Source: Prorocentrum cordatum
Taxonomy: Eukaryota > Sar > Dinophyceae > Prorocentrales > Prorocentraceae
Reading direction: 5' to 3'
DNA: 64,000 nucleotides
NCBI GenBank assembly: GCA_963575745.1
Contig: CAUYUJ010015031.1
Location: forward strand, 295,103 to 359,102
Numbering within the stretch: position 1 is the stretch's first letter; each line of letters opens with the position of its first letter. This document shows positions 32,090-41,078 of this stretch, one piece after another. Position numbers and translations under genes: made by a program. The notes under the pieces are model-generated. The model did no database searches. It was not told where the DNA came from and was given only the letters and a program-made list of their open reading frames with translations.

Positions 32090-32500
32090 CATTTTACCCG
32101 AACGCTCAGTGTTCTCACCAGTGCCAGGGTTTTCATGCGACGCGAGACAATACCCCCACTTCGTGGGGGGGCAGTTCAAGCTCTACCAAATATCCAAACG
32201 ACTCTTCGCGACCACCCAAACCCAGCTTCCCGCCCTATGACGTTGGGACACTTCACTTCGTGGCGTGCGGACGACCGTGGCTACTACACTGGCGTGGGGT
32301 ACACACCCACAGAACTTGGTCACTTATTCGGGGCGCGCGTGTGCCCAGCATCCTGCAATTGTGACATACAATACATGACACAGACAGACAGAGAGAGAGA
32401 CAGAGAGCAGACAGAGAGAGAGACAGAGAGAGCGGAGTTGGTCACATTTTTGGGGCAAGTTCCTGAGATCGTCGTGTTTTTTGTTGGTCTTGCGCGCGCG
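32088..32500 (+). repeat. Module B, copy 1
   Basis: Starts TCATTTTACCCGAACGCTCA and contains CCCCACTTCGTGGGGGGGCA and CACTTCACTTCGTGGCG. It ends in an AGACAGAGAG run and GGTCACATTTTTGGGGCAAG. Nearly identical to copy 3 at 35549-35960. Confidence 0.9.
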
Positions 32501-33240
32501 AATGTCCACTTTACTTTTTTTTTTTGCAAGGGAGTTTGAAATTTGATTATGTAAGAACAAGAAAAAGTAGCTCGCGCGAGCTTATGTAACATAAATGTTG
32601 AAAAACCATTGGTTTTGTGGGAGTCGGACAGCGCGCGCGGGATGAAATTTGGACATTTTTTTTTGAAAAACCATTGGGTTTTTGATGTTTTTATGTTGAA
32701 ATCGTTACGAAACCTAAGGTTCTGGAAGGATTTCGTCTTGCGCGCGCGAATGTCCACTTTACCTTATTTTTTGCAAGGGATTATTGAAATTTGATTATGT
32801 TAGAACAAGAAAAAGTAGCTCGCGCGAGCTCATGTAACATAAATGTTGAAAAACCATTGGTTTTGTAGGATTCGGACAGCGCGCGCGGAAGGACATTTTG
32901 ACAATTTTTTCTTAAAAAACCATTGGGTTTTTGATGTTTTTATGTTAAAATCGTTACGAAACCTAAGGTTTTGGAAGGATTTCGTCTTGCGCGCACGAAT
33001 GTCCACTTTACCTTATTTTTTGCAAGGGATTCTTGCAATTTGATCAAGTAAGAACAAGAATTTTCATTTTATGATGTTTTTTGCAAGGGAAAACGGACTA
33101 CAACAAAACAACCGGATCCGGTACTAATCGTTTTGCCTGAGACTTCCTCACGAAAATGATGAAAATGTAGCTGCGGCCTAGGCGCGGCGGGGGGGTCGCG
33201 CACCAGGGGTCCCAACAATAATAATTCTTAAGAAGAAATA
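32500..33240 (+). repeat. Module A, tandem copies
   Basis: AATGTCCACTTTAC recurs at about 32501, 32749 and 32998, a ~248-bp internal period. Each unit has the palindrome AGCTCGCGCGAGCT (or a one-base variant), AAAACCATTGG and CAGCGCGCGCGG. The last unit ends in TGCGGCCTAGGCGCGGCGGG and a hairpin before ATGTTCAAC at 33241. Confidence 0.9.
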
Positions 33241-33245
33241 ATGTT

Positions 33246-33266
33246 CAACAACAACAACAACAACAA
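33246..33266 (+). repeat. Short CAA tract joining modules A and B
   Basis: Seven CAA units only. Left side is module A, right side is module B. Confidence 0.9.
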
Positions 33267-33655
33267 TCATTTTACCCGAACGCTCAGTGTTCTCCCCAGT
33301 GCCAGGGTTTTCATGCGACGCCAGCCAATACCCCCACTTCGTGGGGGGGCAATGCAAGCTCTACCAAACATCCACACGACTCTCGGGAACCACCCACACC
33401 CAGCTTCCCGCCCTATGACGTCAGGACACTTCACTTCGTGGCGCGCGGACGATCGTGGATACTACACTGGCGTGGAGTACACACCCGCAGAGGTTGATCA
33501 CTTGTTTGGGCCCCGCATGTGCCCCGCATGGTGCATTTGTTGCGTATGACATACATAGTACAGAGAGACAGAGAGAGAGAGAGAGAGCAAGACAGAGAGC
33601 CAGTGGAGAGAGAGATAGAAAGAGATTCGTCACATGTGTGAGGCAACCTGAGAAG
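33267..33655 (+). repeat. Module B, copy 2
   Basis: Same start (TCATTTTACCCGAACGCTCA). It is closer to copy 4 (37694) than to copies 1 and 3, for example GCCAGCCAATACCCCCACTT and GACTCTCGGGAACCACCC. Ends in a GA-rich run. Confidence 0.9.
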
Positions 33656-34015
33656 GTGAGAGGAAGGGGGGAAGCCTCCTGGGGCCGCTGGGGGTCCTCT
33701 TGGGGAAGGGGGGAAGCCTCCTGGCGCCGCATGGGGTCCTCTTGAGAGGCTTTGGGGGGCTTCTTGAAAGCATGTTGGGGCCTCTTGGGGGCTTATTGGA
33801 TCCTCCCGGAGGACTCTTGGAGCCGCTTGGACGCCTCCTGGGGCCATCTTGGGGGCCTCTTGGAGCCAACTTGGAGCCTCTTTGGAACCTCTTGGGGGCC
33901 TCTTGGAGTCCTCTTGGGGCCTCTTGGGACCATCTTGGGCGCCTCTTGCGGCCTCATGGGCGCCTCTTGGGGCCATCTTGAGCGCCTCTTGGGGCCATCT
34001 TGGGTTTTAAAGATT
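33656..34015 (+). repeat. Module G, copy 1 (GGGGCCTCTTGG repeats)
   Basis: Degenerate ~15-bp repeats of GGGGCCTCTTGGGGG, GGGGCCATCTTGG and TGGAGCC type. The left half matches 43960-44140 (GGAAGGGGGGAAGCCTCCTG, CTTTTGAGGGG variant). Confidence 0.85.
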
Positions 34016-34677
34016 CATGAAGAGCCCGCGGGTGGATTTTGATATTTTTCGGATGAGAAAGTCTTGCGTTTGCATATGTTTTCGGAACATCGCATCTTGA
34101 AATTATTGAAATCACATTATGTTTGGCAGGATTTCGGCACGCGCGCGCGGCGGCCGCGCGCATGTGCACTTCGTGTCATTTTTTGCAAGGGATGGTGGCC
34201 CTCGTAGGCTCGCAACCGTTGTTGCAGAAGGTCGAAGCACCTGAAAAGGTTCCTCGCAAAGGCCCTTTTAACAGAAATGTTTAAAATCTGGTGGGTTTCC
34301 TAGGAATCCGCAAGAGCGCGCGGAAGGACATTTTGACAATTTTTTCTGAGAAAACCATTGGGTTTTTGATGTTTTTATGTTAAAATCGTTACGAAACCTA
34401 AGGTTTTGGAAGGATTTCGTCTTGCGCGCACGAATGTCCACTTTACCTTATTTTTTGCAAGGGATTCTTGCAATTTGATCAAGTAAAAACAAGAATTTTC
34501 ATTTTCTATTGTTTTTTGCAAGGGAAAACGAGCGTCAACAAAAAACCGGATCCGGAGCTCATCCACTTTTCTGAAGCTTTCGCGAAAAAATGATGAAAAT
34601 GTAGCTGCGGCCTAGGCGCGGCGCAGAGGTCGCGCACCAGGGGTCCCAACAATAATAATTCTTTAGAAGGAATAATG
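34016..34677 (+). repeat. Module A, copy 3
   Basis: Contains GGATTTCGGCACGCGCGCGC and GCAAGGGATGGTGGCCCTCG, followed by the AACCATTGGGTTTTTGATG and TTTTGGAAGGATTTCGTCTTG units. Ends in GGTCCCAACAATAATAATTC and the hairpin before ATG at 34675. Confidence 0.85.
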
Positions 34678-34679
34678 TT

Positions 34680-34879
34680 CAACAACAACAGCAGCAGCAG
34701 CAGCAGCAGCAACAACAACAACAACACCAACACCAACAACAACAACACCAACAGCAACAACAACAACAACAACAACAACAACAGCAGCAGCAGCAACACC
34801 AACAACAACAGCAGCAGCAGCAACAACAACAGCAGCAGCAGCAACAACAGCATCAACAACAACAACCACCACCACCACG

Positions 34880-34918
<39 letters not shown>

Positions 34919-34919
34919 G
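34680..34919 (+). repeat. CAA/CAG/CAC microsatellite
   Basis: About 240 bases of CAA and CAG with a few CAC codons. It joins module A to module C. Confidence 0.95.
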
Positions 34920-35340
34920 TAATGATGATTTCAAGACCGTTCGCCCTTATATGCTCGAGTGTCCAATAATGCGTATTTCCCAAACCCTCGATACCCGCCC
35001 TCTTCGTCTTCGATCAAACCCTTTTTGGGGGGTATACCTTTCTTCCCTGCAGGCCGGGCCCCCGCGAGCGGCGGGGCGGCCGCGGACCGTCGGCCTGGCC
35101 AGCGGCAGCGCTGATCGGCGGGGCGGCCGCGGACCGTCGACCCGACCCCAAGAGGGACGGACAGGGGACCGACCACGACGACGACGACGCGACGACGACG
35201 CGTCGAAGACGACGTGCGACGACGACGACGACGACGAAGACGAACGACGCGAAAGCGAGAGCGAGAGAGAACGACAGCAGGGCCACCACGAAGGGCACGA
35301 AGTAGGCCACGAAGGGCGACAGCGGTTCATAAATGAGAAC
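34920..35340 (+). repeat. Module C, divergent copy
   Basis: Shares CCCTCGATACCCGCCCTCTT and CGTCTTCGATCA with the copies at 36732 and 45097. It then diverges, with GCGGGGCGGCCGCGGACCGT twice and a GACGAC run at about 35177-35245. Confidence 0.75.
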
Positions 35341-35452
35341 TCAACAATTGACAGCAGCAGCAAAAGCAGCAGCAGCAACAACAACAACAACAACAACAAC
35401 AAAACAACAACAACAAACAACAACAACAACAACAACAACAACAGCAGCACAA

Positions 35453-35483
<31 letters not shown>

Positions 35484-35516
35484 AACACAACAACACAACA
35501 ACACAACACCAACACC

Positions 35517-35548
<32 letters not shown>
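35341..35548 (+). repeat. CAA/CAG/ACA microsatellite
   Basis: Imperfect CAA tract with AACAC and CAG changes. It joins module C to module B. Confidence 0.95.
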
Positions 35549-35549
<1 letters not shown>

Positions 35550-35960
35550 CATTTTACCCGAACGCTCAGTGTTCTCACCAGTGCCAGGGTTTTCATGCGA
35601 CGCCAGGCAATACCCCCACTTCGTGGGGGGGCATTCAAGCTCTACCAAATATCCAAACGACTCTTCGCGACCACCCAAACCAGCTTCCCGCCCTATGACG
35701 TTGGGACACTTCACTTCGTGGCGTGCGGACGACCGTGGCTACTACACTGGCGTGGGGTACACACCCACAGAACTTGGTCACTTATTCGGGGCGCGCGTGT
35801 GCCCAGCATCCTGCAATTGTGACATACAATACATGACACAGACAGACAGAGAGAGAGACAGAGAGCAGACAGAGAGAGAGACAGAGAGAGCGGAGTTGGT
35901 CACATTTTTGGGGCAAGTTCCTGAGATCGTCGTGTTTTTTGTTGGTCTTGCGCGCGCGAA
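35549..35960 (+). repeat. Module B, copy 3
   Basis: Nearly identical to copy 1 with single-base indels (GGGGGGCATTCAAGC against GGGGGGCAGTTCAAGC). These change the reading frame, so a shared protein is unlikely. Confidence 0.9.
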
Positions 35961-36705
35961 TGTCCACTTTACTTTTTTTTGCAAGGGAGTATTGAAATTT
36001 GATTATGTTAGAACAAGAAAAAGTAGCTCGCGCGAGCTCATGTAACATAAATGTTGAAAAACCATTGGTTTTGTGGGAGTCGGACAGCGCGCGCGCGGAT
36101 GAAATTTGGACATTTTTTTTTGAAAAAACCATTGGGTTTTTGGGTTTTTGATTTTTTATGAAAATCGTTACGAAACCTAAGGTTCTGGAAGGATTTCGTC
36201 TTGCGCGCGCGAATGTCCACTTTACCTTATTTTTTGCAAGGGATTATTGAAATTTGATTATGTTAGAACAAGAAAAAGTAGCTCGCGCGAGCTCATGTAA
36301 CATAAATGTTGAAAAACCATTGGTTTTGTGGGATTCGGACAGCGCGCGCGGAAGGACATTTTGACATTTTTTTCTTAAAAAACCATTGGGTTTTTGATGT
36401 TTTTATGTTAAAATCGCTACGAAACCTAAGGTTTTGGAAGGATTTCGTCTTGCGCGCGCGAATGTCCACTTTACCTCATTTTTTGTAAGGGATTCTTGAA
36501 ATTTGATCAAGTAAGAAGAAGAATTTTCATTTTATAGTGTTTTTTGCAAGGGAAAACGCCACGTAACAAAAAACCGGATCCGGTACCAATCCACTTTTCT
36601 GAAGCTTTCGCGAAAAAATGATGAAAATGTAGCTGCGGCCTAGGCGCGGCGCAGAGGTCGCGCACCAGGGGTCCCAACAATAATTATTCTTTAGAAGTAA
36701 TAATG
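35961..36705 (+). repeat. Module A, tandem copies
   Basis: Same ~250-bp unit as 32500-33240. The combined B+A block 35549-36450 is nearly identical to 32088-32990, implying a recent duplication. Ends with the hairpin before ATG at 36703. Confidence 0.9.
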
Positions 36706-36731
36706 TTCAACAACAACAACAACCACAACCA
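36706..36731 (+). repeat. Short CAA tract joining modules A and C
   Basis: CAACAACAACAACCACAACC. Right side is module C. Confidence 0.85.
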
Positions 36732-37086
36732 TTTTAAGGCTGTACGCTCTTACTTGCCCGCGAGTCATTCAACACGTATACCCTACACCCTCGATACCCG
36801 CCCTCTTCGTCTTCGATCACACCCCTTTCGGGGGGATTATTTCTCTTTGCTGGGGCCGGCGGGCTTAGACGTACGGGCAAACCGGAACGGGCGGACAATC
36901 CTTCGGGGGCGTACATCTCTCTGCCCGCCATTGGAATTGGCGCGGGCCCTGCAAGAGGAGGAGGGGAAGAACGAGGGAGAGTGGGAGGAAGGGGAGGGGG
37001 AAGGACGAAGGAAGAGGGAAGATACCACGTTGTGAAGGCGTCCTTGGCGCGTGCGTGGTTCCTGAGCGCCGAAACGCAATTCCAGA
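36732..37086 (+). repeat. Module C, copy 2
   Basis: Starts ATTTTAAGGCTGTACGCTCT and contains ACACCCCTTTCGGGGGGATT and CTTCGGGGGCGTACATCTCT, then a GGA-rich patch. Nearly identical to 45097-45469. Confidence 0.9.
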
Positions 37087-37487
37087 ATAATTTGTGAGGA
37101 CGTCGCACGCGAGAGCGCAGTCCTGAGTACACTGTGAGGAAATCTCGGGCGGAAGCGGGGGCCCTGACTAAGTTGCGAGGAAGTCTCAAGCGGGAGCGCC
37201 GTTCCTGAGCAAATTGCACGGAAGTCTCAGGCGGGAGCGGGGGTCCTCACTAAATTGCGAGGAGGTCTCAGGCGGGAGCGCCGTTCCTGAATCAATTGCG
37301 CGGAAATGTCAAGCAGGAGCGGGGGTCCTGAGTAAAATTCGAAGAAGTCTCAGGCGGGAGCGCCGTTCCCACGTAAATCGCACGGAAGTCTCAAGCGGGA
37401 GCGCCTTTCCTGAGTAAATTGCGCGGAAGTCTCAGGCGGGAGCGGGGGTCCTGAGTAAAAATCGAAGAAGTCTCAGGCGGGAGCCGT
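37087..37487 (+). repeat. Module D, 41-bp tandem repeat
   Basis: About ten units of TTGCGAGGAAGTCTCAAGCG-GGAGCGCCGTTCCTGAGCAAA. Units alternate between GGGAGCGCCGTTCCTGAG and GGGAGCGGGGGTCCTGAG forms. The matching array is at 45470-45893. Confidence 0.9.
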
Positions 37488-37646
37488 TGTTGTTGTAGCC
37501 CGGGGGGCAGGGGCACAGTTTGAGCAGGAAGACTTTCTTTGAGAAAAAACAAGGTGCGAGCCCCGGGGGTGGTACTTCAATCGAAAAAAAATCAATGTGC
37601 ACCAGTGGGGGGATCAACAAGAATTATTCTTCAAGAATGAGAATTC

Positions 37647-37647
<1 letters not shown>
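37488..37647 (+). repeat. Module H with terminal hairpin
   Basis: Starts GCCGTTGTTGTTGTAG and has GGGGGGCAGGGGCACAGTTT and CAAGGTGCGAGCCCCGGGGG. It ends in ATTCTT-C-AAGAAT (37626-37638), then ATGAGAATTCAACAAC. The other copy is 45894-46055. Confidence 0.85.

Positions 37648-37693
<46 letters not shown>
37648..37693 (+). repeat. CAA tract joining modules H and B
   Basis: About 15 CAA units between the H hairpin and the TCATTTTACCC start of module B. Confidence 0.9.
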
Positions 37694-37694
<1 letters not shown>

Positions 37695-38110
37695 CATTTT
37701 ACCCGAACGCTCAGTGTTCTCCCCAGTGCCAGGGTTTTCATGCGACGCCAGCCAATACCCCCACTTCGTGGGGGGGCAATGCAAGCTCTACCAAACATCC
37801 ACACGACTCTAGGGAACCACCCACACCCAGCTTCCCGCCCTATGACGTCAGGACACTTCACTTCGTGGCGCGCGGACGATCGCGGATACTACACTGGCGT
37901 GGAGTACACACCCGCAGAGGTTGATCACTTGTTTGGGCCCCGCATGTGCCCCGCATCGTGCATTCGTTGCGCATGACATAGAGAGAGCAAGACAGAGAGA
38001 GAGAGAGAGAGCAAGACAGAGAGACAGAGAGAGAGAGAGAGAGAGAACAAGACAGAGAGCCAGAGGAGAGAGAGATAGAAAGAGATTCGTCACATGTGTG
38101 AGGCAACCTG
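37694..38110 (+). repeat. Module B, copy 4
   Basis: Close to copy 2. Ends in longer GAGA-type runs (37980-38085). Confidence 0.9.
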
Positions 38111-38480
38111 AGAAGATGTGGTACACGGTACACGTGAGATGGTACGCACTGCCAAGATAGTTGGTCACATTTTTGGGGCAATTTCCTGGGAAGGCGATGA
38201 AGCAGAGAAAGAGCGAGATAGATGTGTTCATATGATAGATATGAAGCAGAGAAAGAGCGAGAGACATAGAGAAGGAGAGAGAGGAGTCGGTCACATCTTT
38301 AGGGCAACTTCCTGAGGGATGTGGGAGGACACAAGAGAGAAGGTATCGATGTCCCGATGGTTGTCTCGATGGTTGCCCCGATGGTTGTCCTCATGGTTAT
38401 GGTTGTCCCGATCGTTTTCCCGATGCTGGTCCAAATGGTTGTCCCGATGGTTGTCCCGATGGTTGTCCCGATGGCTGTCC
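38111..38480. repeat. GA-rich tail and 12-bp minisatellite
   Basis: 38190-38290 is rich in GAGA and AAGCAGAGAAAGAGCGAGA (twice). 38345-38478 is a 12-bp minisatellite, GATGGTTGTCCC, with about ten units. Confidence 0.85.
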
Positions 38481-38589
38481 GTCTGCGATGCAATGTTGTC
38501 TGTTTCTGCTGTTATACAGTCCCAAGGATGACGCATGCATTGCTCATACTTTCTCCTGCTTTCGCAAACAGGTCCAGTCACACTATGAA

Positions 38590-39740
38590 TATACACGAAG
38601 CATACTAAGGCGACTCGTCCTCTGCGACGTCGCGAATACGCTTGGGTACACGGCTGCCTGGCTGATGCAGGTGCGGGCCTGGCTGATACCCGCGCGCTCC
38701 CAAATGGCCAATGATATTGCCGATGCGCCTGCTGGCGGGAGAGCCGGGGCTCGCATACGGCAGTGCGAACGCGGCCACGACATGCGCCGGCAAGAGCGGG
38801 TAATCGAGCATGTTCGGATACTCGTCGCTCTGACCAAAAGACCGCCATACGGGCAACCACCACCACTGGTCTTGACGCGGATACTTTATCTCTGGGCCGA
38901 CCTCAGGGGATACGTTCCAAATGGCCATTTTCTGCGGGTCCGTACCCATGAAGGCCGCGTGATACGCAATGAATACGTCCAAGGTGGCGAGGGCCCTGAA
39001 GGCCGGATACGATCTCCGCGTGAATGGGAATACCGAGCTGACCGAGCAAATACCGCATACTGCTATACACCCACTGGCCCGGGTGGACGAAGAGGTGGGC
39101 TTTCCAGGCGACGATACCTCGCCCGGTGCATAGCGTGTCGAATACGTGCAGAAGGAAGCCAATGGGCTTCCCAAGCCTCTCATCCTGGAATACCGAGAAA
39201 TTCCCGAATACCGCGTGCGCGTAGAAGAAGGCGTCGAAGTAAACCCAATCCGGCTCGGGGATGCCCCCCATACTGTGCTGGTAGTTCGGGTCGTTGTTCG
39301 TCTTCGACTGCCTCGTGGACATACCGCTCGATACGGCGAGGCATACGCCCTTGACACCCTCCCACACAATAGGGAAGAAGATACCGCACGCGAACCACCT
39401 CTCCGAGCCACACTGCTTGAGCCATTGCCGCGCATACGCCTCGTCGTTGGGTGGCGTGTGCCAGCGCTCCATACTGTAGCGCACTTCATCATCGCTTGGG
39501 TAATACTCGCCCGTCACGGGGTCGAGCCGACCGGCCATCTGGGAAGCCATACGGAAGGCCGGCAATATGGAAGTGAATGCGATCTCGCGATATACAGTAA
39601 GCGGCTTGAGCAGAAACCGCTACGTACAAACAGAAACGAACCGCATACATGTGCCCAAATGCCAAAGTCCATACGACCGTACACGCAGAACACTCATGCG
39701 AGCGCCGTCGGCAAGACGAAGTCCGCCGCCGCACATGCGG
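38590..39740 (-). pseudogene. Aromatic-rich coding region of unknown function, frame-broken
   Basis: Minus strand. Three consecutive segments look like real protein. (a) 39734 to about 39550 has FGHMYAVRFCLYVAVSAQAA. (b) 39550 to about 38990 has LDPVTGEYYPSDDEVRYSME, ARQWLKQCGSERWFACGIFF and PEPDWVYFDAFFYAHAVFGN. (c) about 38990 to 38605 has LATLDVFIAYHAAFMGTDPQ and QDQWWWLPVWRSFGQSDEYP. The frame changes at about 39547 and 38990, and at both places a GTAT 4-mer lies in the overlap. Skipping that GTAT joins the frames (…HIAGLP-ASQMAG…; …IHAEI-PAFRAL…). It could be a pseudogene, an intron-containing gene, or sequence error. It has many Trp, Tyr and Phe and no known domain that I recognise. GTAT occurs about every 36 bp on the coding strand. 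Confidence 0.45.
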
Positions 39741-39789
39741 CCAGAGCAGACATACTCACTTCATCTTTTCATTTGAATCCACAGGCCTC

Positions 39790-40330
39790 ATAGACTTCCC
39801 CTGGGAACCCCCCAGACGCCCTCATAAACTTCCCCTGGGAATCGGGTCACAGACACTAAGACAATCGGGCCCTGGGGCCCCCCCAGATACCCAGAGAGCT
39901 CTGGCGACTGGGGCCGAAGGCCTAAAGAGAATACATAACCACAGCGCCCTGGGAGGCCCTCCCAAGATCCCCAGATGGGTCTGGCGATTCCGTGGGAGAG
40001 CCCTCGGAAAAACACGTGAGCCGTGTTGCACATGATACATATTGCACATGATACGTCTGCTAGCCATGGGACACATACACACCAAGAGTTGGTCACATTT
40101 CTGGGGCACGTTTTGACACACATCCCCGTGTCATGTATGATACGTATAGCACATGAAACGTATGATAGACATGAGAGCAAAAGAGGCTCACGCAAGCTGA
40201 GGCCGAGGCTGAGGGTGAAGCTGAAGCTGGAGCAGGCTGAGGCTGGGACACGCTGAGCTGATGCAGGCTGAGGCTGAGACAGGCTGAGGCCGACGCTGAG
40301 GCAGGCTGGTGCTGAGGCTGAGGACGATAC

Positions 40331-40367
<37 letters not shown>

Positions 40368-40420
40368 CCGTCACCCTCGCCGTCGCCGCCGCCGCCTCCG
40401 TCGCCGTTGCCATACCCATG
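39790..40420. repeat. Short-period repeats, no gene
   Basis: Duplicated CTTCCCCTGGGAA phrases at 39795-39845, two CACATGATAC phrases near 40028-40050, GCTGAGGCTGAG repeats at 40190-40325 and GCCGTC repeats at 40330-40410. No coding frame supported. Confidence 0.6.
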
Positions 40421-40521
40421 ATTCTCGATGCACGTTATGTCATTACTGGTGGCTCTTCTTTCATACAGCTCTGCTCGACCCCAAAGTCTGCCACAAGACC
40501 CTATACAAATGAGCACCGCCC

Positions 40522-41009
40522 CTAGGGCTCAGCCACCAGCGCTTCCAACGTGGCTTTGGATACACGTCTGGTGATCCACCTTCCCTGCACTTTAATTCTT
40601 TGATACTCGCTGGCGCCGCGAGCGTGCGCTGCGGATACCAGCTCCCGGTACGTCCGTTTGCACGCACCGGTGCCTGAAGGCTGCAGCATACCTCGCTTCA
40701 CCAGCAGACCGAGCTTCTTCACCGTATGCGACTTCCCGTACTTGATACCCAGACCTTTGGCGGCCTTGACCAAGCCGCGGTGCTGCTGCGAAGGCTGCCT
40801 CGCATACGTCTGCACCTTCTGTGTCAATACGCTGAGACAACTCGCAAGCACACGGAGCTCTGGAATACCGTCACATTCTACCTTGGGACACAGACGGCGC
40901 CGACCGAGCTGATACGCCACCTCGCAAGGTCCGCCGTCTGATACGCCACCTCCCGAGGTCCGCAGCACAGCAAGCGATACTCCCACACAGCTGCGGATCG
41001 CCTCCAAAA

Positions 41010-41078
<69 letters not shown>

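Noticed and set aside
34675-36045. 456-codon plus frame starting Met-Phe-Asn(n) and crossing modules C and B
   Set aside because: It runs through two microsatellites and repeat modules. The B copies differ by indels that change its frame, so a conserved protein is unlikely.
38590-39740. All GTAT 4-mers as inserted sequence to be removed
   Set aside because: Removing every GTAT gives a less protein-like translation in 39200-39500, where the unedited frame reads very well. Only two sites show a frame change.
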